The position numbers were made by a program, and so were the translations under genes. From Nepenthes gracilis (taxonomy: Eukaryota > Streptophyta > Magnoliopsida > Caryophyllales > Nepenthaceae), in contig BSYO01000005.1 in the NCBI GenBank assembly GCA_033239525.1, forward strand, positions 3,010,001 through 3,074,000: DNA of 64,000 nt, given 5' to 3'. Below, piece by piece: positions 58,242-64,000 of the stretch. Numbering within the stretch: the stretch's first letter is position 1; every line of letters begins with the position of its first letter. Under the pieces are notes generated by a model. That model saw only the letters and a program-made list of their open reading frames with translations. It was not told the DNA's origin and made no database searches.

Positions 58242-58606
58242 TGATGCGTGCTCCATGGCTGCTCATTGAGGATCAACGACGGTATTGCAGGGGAAGGGGA
58301 GTTCTGGCAGAGGAGAAGGGGAAGGAAACAAAGAGAAGAGGGCGCACACGAGGGAAAGAGGGAAAGAAGGAAACGAGAGAGAATGAGAGAGGGAAAGAAT
58401 TCGAAAATCACTTCTTGCTCTCCTTCTCATTGACAGCCAATATATGTAGAAAAATAGAGGTTAATGCACGGTACGTGCACCACATACAGCATGTGTACCA
58501 GGAACTAAAACAAATAAAAACTAATATGTATAAGGTGATGTATAATATGTGTGTGAAGGGTGAAATATATATCGGCTTCGGAGGGTGTATCGCCGAGTAC
58601 ATAACA
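58242..58606 (-). repeat. 3' LTR of the transducing element
   Basis: 365 bases. It matches 61387-61619 at both ends but keeps about 130 extra central bases (58430-58565). The alternating G/A-rich tract (GAGAGAGAATGAGAGAGG) is shared. Confidence 0.8.
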
Positions 58607-58624
58607 TTGTCGTTCCTATCAAAA

Positions 58625-58940
58625 CAACCTTGTCCTTAAGGTTGATCAAGAGAGGGGCCGGATGAGACCCAGCTCAGCTTCCCAAGTGCCCTTTCGATCC
58701 CATCCAGTCCAACCCACAGTGACATATTCAAGCCCAGATGATGAGATGCGAAACAATGCGCTGGTACCATCAGCATGCTTATGAAAAGGCCAAAGGTTTA
58801 CAAGGCGCTCTAGCACTGCCGCACTTTTGGAAAAGTAGCTGGAAAATCCTTGGGGCAATGATGGTGGAGGGAAATCTTCTGCAGGCATAGCAAATGGCCG
58901 AACCATCTTTTCCATAGTTTCCAAGGTCAAGTACGATCCC
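58625..58940 (-). pseudogene. Chromodomain-like C-terminus of gypsy pol
   Basis: After the MATE fragment the frame runs [18 protein letters not shown], then [10 protein letters not shown] and [15 protein letters not shown]. This follows the order PP-L-P-x-LxRR then VxWxGL-x-x-TWE, typical of the region after integrase in chromodomain gypsy elements. After a stop, the same strand gives NLKDKVVL, close to the usual NLEDKV ending. This supports a gypsy backbone on both sides of the captured genes. Confidence 0.6.
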
Positions 58941-59789
58941 ACTTCCTTCTCGTTGCCGAAAGAATAACTAAAAACCCGCCATGCAGCAAAGAGAGTTGTG
59001 CTTACGATGGCTGTCTCTATCACTTCAATCAACACAGTTGCATAGGAAGCTGTACGTGCTCCTGGATTTCCCGCCCCTAATTCATTGGAGACTCTAGTGC
59101 TTGCAGCCGCTTCCAACTCCATAAGGTATTGCATAGACTGTTGAAATGGTTGTTAAGCATATAGAGAGAACAGAAGTCTCAAGCTCAGGATTTGGTGAAA
59201 AGCCAGATAGCAAGATCAGCAGCTCAAATGACCACCACTCTAAGCAGATCATGACAGCAGAAGGAACAGCAAACTGGAAAAACTCTCCAATTCCTTGGAA
59301 AACTTTCATAGAGAGTGTAGAACGAGTTTTGGCACACACAGTAGAGAACTTCATGCATAGTGCAAGGAAAATCACATTCAACCACAACAATATATCCATT
59401 GCTACAGCTGCTCCAAGGTTTTTTAGTCCAGACTTAAAAACCAAAACCCAACACAGTGGTACATGGAGACATAGAATGATGCAAGAGCATAACAGCATGG
59501 AAAGGATCAAACTCTGTGACTGGAAGTATCGAACAAGAGGTTGAAAAGCCACATAAGCATATAATGCAGGTAAAAGGCAGGTTATGAATTTACCAGCTTC
59601 ATGTGAAATTACAGGGTCTCATCCTATAAAAGTGAGGATTTGCCCCATGTAAATCCATAAGGCAGAAATTGGGATAGAGACCAGGATAAGACACAAAATG
59701 GCAGTGTATGTTTGGGTTCCAAGTTTTTGGTATTGCTGAGCTCCATAAGCTTGCCCACATAGCGTCTCAAGCGCACTAGACATTCCCAC
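58940..59789 (-). pseudogene. Captured MATE/DETOXIFICATION transporter fragment, intron-free
   Basis: Landmarks in order: VGMSSALETLCGQAYGAQQY, QTYTAILCLILVSIPIS, FQPLVRYFQSQS, LHVPLCWVLVFKSGLKNLGAA, MICLEWWSFELLILLSG, PNPELETSVLSICL and [17 protein letters not shown]. This covers roughly the second to ninth membrane segments of a plant MATE drug/proton antiporter (usual length about 480-500). The N- and C-terminal parts are missing. Breaks: TGA at about 59617 after LTFIG, and a frameshift around 59110-59140. The pieces run on without introns where plant MATE genes normally have them, so the source was probably spliced RNA. Confidence 0.85.
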
Positions 59790-60552
59790 CTGAACGGCCT
59801 TAAAAAGCTCGTCCACTCCTTCCAGATTAAGATGGGCATTGTGCAAGAGGTCCTATTTGCATGAGTCATAAACATCTGGAATTTGAGTTATGTCATATGG
59901 GGGTACCACATTGCCTGAGCTGGTCTCTGCAAGTTTCTCATCCTCATCTTTTGCAAGTAGTCTCACTTGTTCAGTAATCTTCTTAGTCAACTCTGCCAAT
60001 TTAGGTAGAAGTTTATAACCATGAGGAAGAAGTCCAGCCCCATCAACCATCCAAGGATATTCAAAGGATCCATTGCCGTGGATGGTCTGTGCTCCAGAGG
60101 TTACTCTCATTCAACCTTGCCTTTGCTGCTTCAATCTCAGTACTAGCATTTTCAAGTCCATCCAACATAGAAGAGTCCTTGCTGACAAGAGAAACTAGGA
60201 TTGGTGTTAATTGCACTTCCAAGTCAAGGAGGCCTTTGGCAAATGCAGCAGCAGACATCTGCTTCCTCAATACACAAGCAGCATCATCATAATATTTGTG
60301 TGAATTTTTTACAAAACTCTATCCATTCACATCACAAACATATGAGCGGCCACCACAACGCAGCAAATCAAATCCACAAACCATCTGCTGAAGGGCCATG
60401 CAAACTTCTCTTGCCATTTGCTTCTCAGTAGGTGTCAAAAGTATAGGATACCTCACTTCTTTTCCGTCAAGGTTGCTCATTACAACACCATCAACAACAG
60501 GAGATTTCCTTGCCTCGGCGTGAGCATATTCAGGGCCAACCGTATATACTTG
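59790..60552 (-). pseudogene. Captured VIP/VIH (PPIP5K) fragments, intron-free
   Basis: Inositol hexakisphosphate/diphosphoinositol-pentakisphosphate kinase pieces. The first is [49 protein letters not shown] (end of the kinase domain). A TAG follows at 60316-60318 where the family has Trp. Next comes [15 protein letters not shown], then a jump to [20 protein letters not shown]. Then [35 protein letters not shown], a second jump, [12 protein letters not shown], a stop, and NLEGVDELFKAVQ. Several hundred residues of the phosphatase-like domain between these pieces are absent, and no introns remain. The last VIH codon abuts the first MATE codon at 59790/59789. Confidence 0.85.
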
Positions 60553-61400
60553 ACCGGTATCCACTTTTTCTTCCTCCCAGTCTACCATCCCGGAAGCGTC
60601 CAGCATCGTCACCGGTCTCAACAATAGGAGCTCACGGCTCGGTGGTTTCGCCAAGGGTTGTTCTGGCTGCTTGGTTAGCTGCCGGCAGAGGAAAATTGGA
60701 CAATTATGAGTGAAGAATTTGATAAGGGGTGAAGTCATGACCTGTGAAGGAGTTTGAAGGCCATGTGGTGGAGGAAGCTTTTGCCGGGATACGGTGGTAG
60801 GTTGGTCTTCAAATTGGAAATCAGGTGACGCATGTGGACATGGTTTCTCGATTCGAGCCAAGGTCGGCAAACTCTCAGCGATGGAGGTTTGAATTAGTTT
60901 AGTGGTGGAAGCCACGAACGATGGTGAAGTTGAAAATAAAGAGGAATTTGCGGTCGACAGGGGTAAGCGGTCGATGCAATTGATACAGGAGTGCCGAATT
61001 GGTTCAGTAGGGGAAATGGGAACGGTGATTTGAGTTACATGTGGTGGTGTTGACCCAACGAGAGAAGGAATTGCCGATTGGAAAATGTGGAGATGTGAAG
61101 CATTAGTTGAAGAAGCCACAGAAGGTGAGGAGGTCACTGACCGGTGAGTGTTGTGCTCGATTCGGTGGAGCGTTTGGTCAATTTCGGGGATGGACGAGCT
61201 GAGTTTGGTAAGTGTCGACCGGATTTGTGCTGTCGCTGTGACCGCGGTGGTCATGGTGGCGCTACATCTGTCGGTAGCACGGCGGAGGGCCTTCATCTCG
61301 TTGGCCAGTTCGGCGATGGCCCTTTCAATCTCTTCGAGAGCCCGTTCTTCAATCTCCTCTACTTTTATCTCAATGAGAGCACCATTTGATGCGTGTTCCA
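60553..61400 (-). pseudogene. Gag-like N-terminal region of the transducing element
   Basis: The open frame starts at an ATG inside the 5' LTR ([20 protein letters not shown]). It forms a helical, Glu/Ala-rich coiled-coil segment to about residue 75, then a Ser/Thr/Pro-rich linker. It stays open into the first VIH piece (ending 60319 with the next stop). An upstream in-frame ATG (61494) lies within the LTR. Gag capsid and zinc-knuckle motifs are not visible, so the gag label rests on position after the primer site and on the coiled-coil start. Confidence 0.5.
61369..61384 (-). other. Primer binding site of the transducing element
   Basis: TGGTGCTCTCATTGAG, two bases after the LTR end. It resembles the TGGTGCTTTCATTGAG site common after 5' LTRs of plant Ty3/gypsy elements. 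Confidence 0.7.
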
Positions 61401-61619
61401 TGGCTGCTCGTTGAGGATCGACGACGGTATTGCAGGGGAAAGGGAGTTCTGGCAGAGCAGAAGGGGAAGGAAACAAAGAGAAGAGGGCGCGCACAAGGAA
61501 AAGAGGGAAAGAGGGAGAGGGAAAGAGGGAAACCAGAGAGAGTGAGAGAGGGAAAGAATTTCAGAAATCACTTCTTGCTATATATCGGCTTCGGAGAGTG
61601 TATTGCCGAGTACGTAACA
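61387..61619 (-). repeat. 5' LTR of the transducing element
   Basis: 233 bases homologous to 58242-58606, with an internal deletion of about 130 bases. It holds the first ATG codons of the internal frame. Confidence 0.8.
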
Positions 61620-62629
61620 AGACCCTAATAAAATTTCTGTACTATAGCAACAGGAATATCACACTCCCTTCAAAGAGGAGAATTTTTTTCCAACCAACTC
61701 ACCGCATGCAATGAGAATGAATATTCTCCAGCTTCAGTGACTATGGTCGGGAGAGAATGGTGTAAAATCAGAAGAAACATAAACTGCCTGCACAACAAGT
61801 GAGAATCCTGCCGTTAGAGAATAAAATTGGACAATATTTAATCTTCTATTTATATATTTAATGAATTTTAATCAATTTTACTAAAATTAAACTTGATATT
61901 CTTGTAAGTCATTAAAAAATACTCAAAAACTTTTGATTAATTCATATTTATATACTTATACAAAATATGAAATTTAGACTTTTTAAAGGATTTATATATA
62001 TTTAAGAATGTACGAATATAAGCTTCCAATAATGTAGTAAAAAAAATAATGGCCGATAAATATCAGCCTATATTTCCATGCATGCATTCAATTTATCTGG
62101 ATAGTGTTACTAGACTCTTAGCTATGAAAAAGAAGATAATTCATTCTGATGGACTCTTCGGAAGCTTCTATCCAAAAAGCTTTCTTGTTATTTAAGTTTA
62201 TTACCTCTTTGAGGATATTTAATCAATTTTACTAAAATTAAACATGACATTCTTCTAAATTATTGAAAATATCCCAAAACCTTTAATTATTCATCTACGT
62301 ATTTTTATAAAATATATAAATTTAGACTTCTTAGAATATTTACATATATTTAAGAACATATAGATTTAACCTTCTAAGAAAGTACTACTGATAAAAAAGA
62401 TGTACCATCTGTATGATTGAGAGTTACCATAAAAGAAACTTGAATATCATGTCTATCTAGGCATGACCATCAAGTCAGGCATCAGGAAAAGCCACAGTGA
62501 CAGTCGGATGACACGAAATGCTATATCTCAATGTGACACTAACTGCATAATTGGGTGTCACAAAAATGCAAGGCAGTGCAATGGGGTGAATAGGTGAAAA
62601 TTATATTAAGGCTGCTTTTTTATTATGAT
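61620..62629. other. AT-rich intergenic, no gene seen
   Basis: Two related blocks (about 61850-62030 and 62210-62390) share TTTAATCAATTTTACTAAAATTAAACRTGA and TTTAGACTTYTTARA, a decayed local duplication. A similar block lies at 56850-57010. No coding sequence. Confidence 0.45.
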
Positions 62630-63408
62630 TGTTGGGGTTCAACACCCGGATACATCCGACCCGGCGCAGTAGAACAAACTCGAACCCACTGTCAAGTGTC
62701 AGCCACCTAATTTGTGAACACAAGAAACAAGCAATGCACAACAATTATTAACGTAAAAAATCCTTTTCAATTAAGAAAAAAACTACGAGATAAATTATGA
62801 ACAAATCTACTATAAATAGTACTAGTTACAAGAACCCATTTCGAAATTCCTTCACTCCGAACCCAAGTTAAGAATGGTTAAATATAACTCCCTTCAAAAA
62901 AATCTGGCAACTCATAAGAGAAATACAATCAAGAAAAAGAGTAACCAAACGAAAATATATTTTCGAAAATCACCTCTAAAACGACGTATTCGACTTTGAC
63001 GAAGAACGGAACTCAAATCGGACCTCAATCGGACTCTAAACCTCTTCCTCTTCTCTCTTCTTCTCTCCTCTCTCACTGTACGGCGCCCCTTGTAGAAAAA
63101 TATTTCAAAATTCTTTGGAACCAATCCTAAAATCGCGTTCGTGCAATTTATAAACCCCGAGTGTCCATTGAGCGCCAAGCCTCTAGAATCGACACTCGAG
63201 CACCGATCGGGCACGAATCAGACGCACACTTTCTAGAATTTTCGCCTCTTCACCACTCGAGCAAGCCTCGAGCGCCCGACTTGATCCTTGCCTCCTAGCA
63301 ACTTGCCGCAAACGCGAACACTCCAATCCTCACACGAACCCCATGAGATCCTCCGATAACCTTCCATTTATTAGGACACCCACGAGGGAATGACCAAAAA
63401 ACCCAACA
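62630..63408 (-). mobile_element. Solo LTR with perfect target duplication
   Basis: The 779-base unit reads TGTTGGGTTTTTTGG at its minus-strand start and ends GGGTGTTGAACCCCAACA. It is bordered by ATGAT on both sides (62625-62629 and 63409-63413). No adjoining primer site or polypurine tract. A decayed relative lies at 17680-18520. The frame at 62912-63214 is inside it and not a gene. Confidence 0.9.
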
Positions 63409-64000
63409 ATGATTTCTGTTTCACTTGGTCAAATTGCATCCCATTATATGTAGGATATTTTGGAAATAAAAGGGATGAACATTTGAATAGGTGTGATTGT
63501 TCAAATAATAGTTATTATTCAAACAAATGTGTCTTTTCAAAAACGTTGAAAACAGATACGTAATTATAATGCAAAGAGATACCAAATGTTCTAGACAGAT
63601 ATATCCTTTCACCATATCCTCTATAAAAGGCACATTGATAGTTGATTTTTAGAGAAAATGAAAAACACAAAAAAGAATGTGGATGAAAGAGACTCACAAA
63701 TATCAGATCATTTTAGTAACTACTTATAGTAGAAAATAATTAATAAAAGTTAGATAATATTGTTTTCATTGAAGGATCAAGTTTGATTTCGTTAGTACAA
63801 AACGCAACCAAATAATACCTCATTGTATCATTGAGATGATTTGCATGAACACATTTACACTTTAAGGGGCAAATATTAAGTGACATTATAACATGCCTTA
63901 AAACTTTACATTTAGTGCCCTCTTTAATTCATCAGATGATTCTCAAAAGTCCCGATGTTTCCCAATATTATATTAAATCAACTAGGGTTGATGATAATGC
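63409..64000. other. Window end, no supported gene
   Basis: A/T-rich. The two overlapping minus-strand frames near 63421-63697 have no motif. Confidence 0.4.

Larger units (their letters stand above)
58242..61619 (-). mobile_element. Transducing Ty3/gypsy-like retrotransposon carrying two host gene fragments
   Basis: Two direct LTRs are flanked by GGACC (58237-58241) and AGACC (61620-61624), a 5-bp duplication with one mismatch. Both LTRs start TGTTAYGTACTCGGC and end CGCATCA on the minus strand. The right, 5' LTR is followed by a primer site TGGTGCTCTCATTGAG (61384-61369). The interior reads, in order: gag-like N-terminus, pieces of a VIP/VIH inositol pyrophosphate kinase, a piece of a MATE transporter, then a chromodomain-like tail and NLKDKVVL, which resembles the end of gypsy pol. 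No protease, reverse transcriptase or integrase is left, so it would have needed enzymes from other elements. Confidence 0.8.

Noticed and set aside
58244..58639. 131-codon plus frame
   Set aside because: Antisense to the 3' LTR of the transducing element, driven by its G/A-rich tract.

Overview
The window is nuclear DNA from a dicot-type plant: AT-rich, with spliced plant genes of familiar families and dense LTR retrotransposon debris of Ty3/gypsy and Ty1/copia type. I could not identify the species from sequence alone.

Host genes. Three conventional genes are supported. (1) A tandem CCCH zinc-finger gene of the C3H14/C3H15 type (1228-2342, +, two exons). (2) An NF-YC (HAP5) histone-fold transcription factor gene (11134-16507, +, six exons), with a solo LTR inside its fourth intron. 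(3) A peroxisome-type 2-hydroxyacyl-CoA lyase, thiamine-diphosphate dependent (52147-54615, -, two exons). Three tiny intronless genes for Gly/Pro/His-rich, collagen-like proteins lie at 19803-19997, 24595-25092 and 31714-31938. The first two sit in a head-to-tail segmental duplication (about 19475-22665 and 22680-28435). The copies differ in size because each took different insertions.

Mobile DNA. 3.8-10.7 kb holds gypsy LTRs in opposite orientations, internal minisatellites and an antisense ORF remnant. 23.3 and 44.4 kb hold two TRIM elements with intact LTR-PBS-PPT-LTR layout. 25.9-27.0 and 62.6-63.4 kb are solo LTRs with perfect 5-bp target duplications. 32.7-38.9 kb is a complete but dead Ty1/copia element (-) with a 5-bp target duplication. 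43.6-47.4 kb is a gypsy 5' LTR with PBS and internal region, with a TRIM nested in the LTR. 49.7-51.8 kb is an internally deleted gypsy element that keeps its antisense ORF and target duplication. Two MITEs with 9-bp Mutator-like target duplications lie at 31.3 and 57.2 kb.

Most interesting locus. 58242-61619 (-) looks like a small Ty3/gypsy element: two LTRs, PBS, gag-like start and a chromodomain-like end leading into a NLKDKV motif. In place of pol it carries intron-free pieces of two unrelated host genes, a VIP/VIH-type inositol pyrophosphate kinase (PPIP5K) and a MATE/DETOXIFICATION transporter. The reading frame is now broken. This is a transducing retrotransposon of the kind exemplified by maize Bs1.

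The longer gene-free stretches (1-350, 2343-3824, 18520-19470, 28440-29920, 38915-40180, 55200-57180, 61620-62630, 63409-64000) are AT-rich and show no gene I can support.
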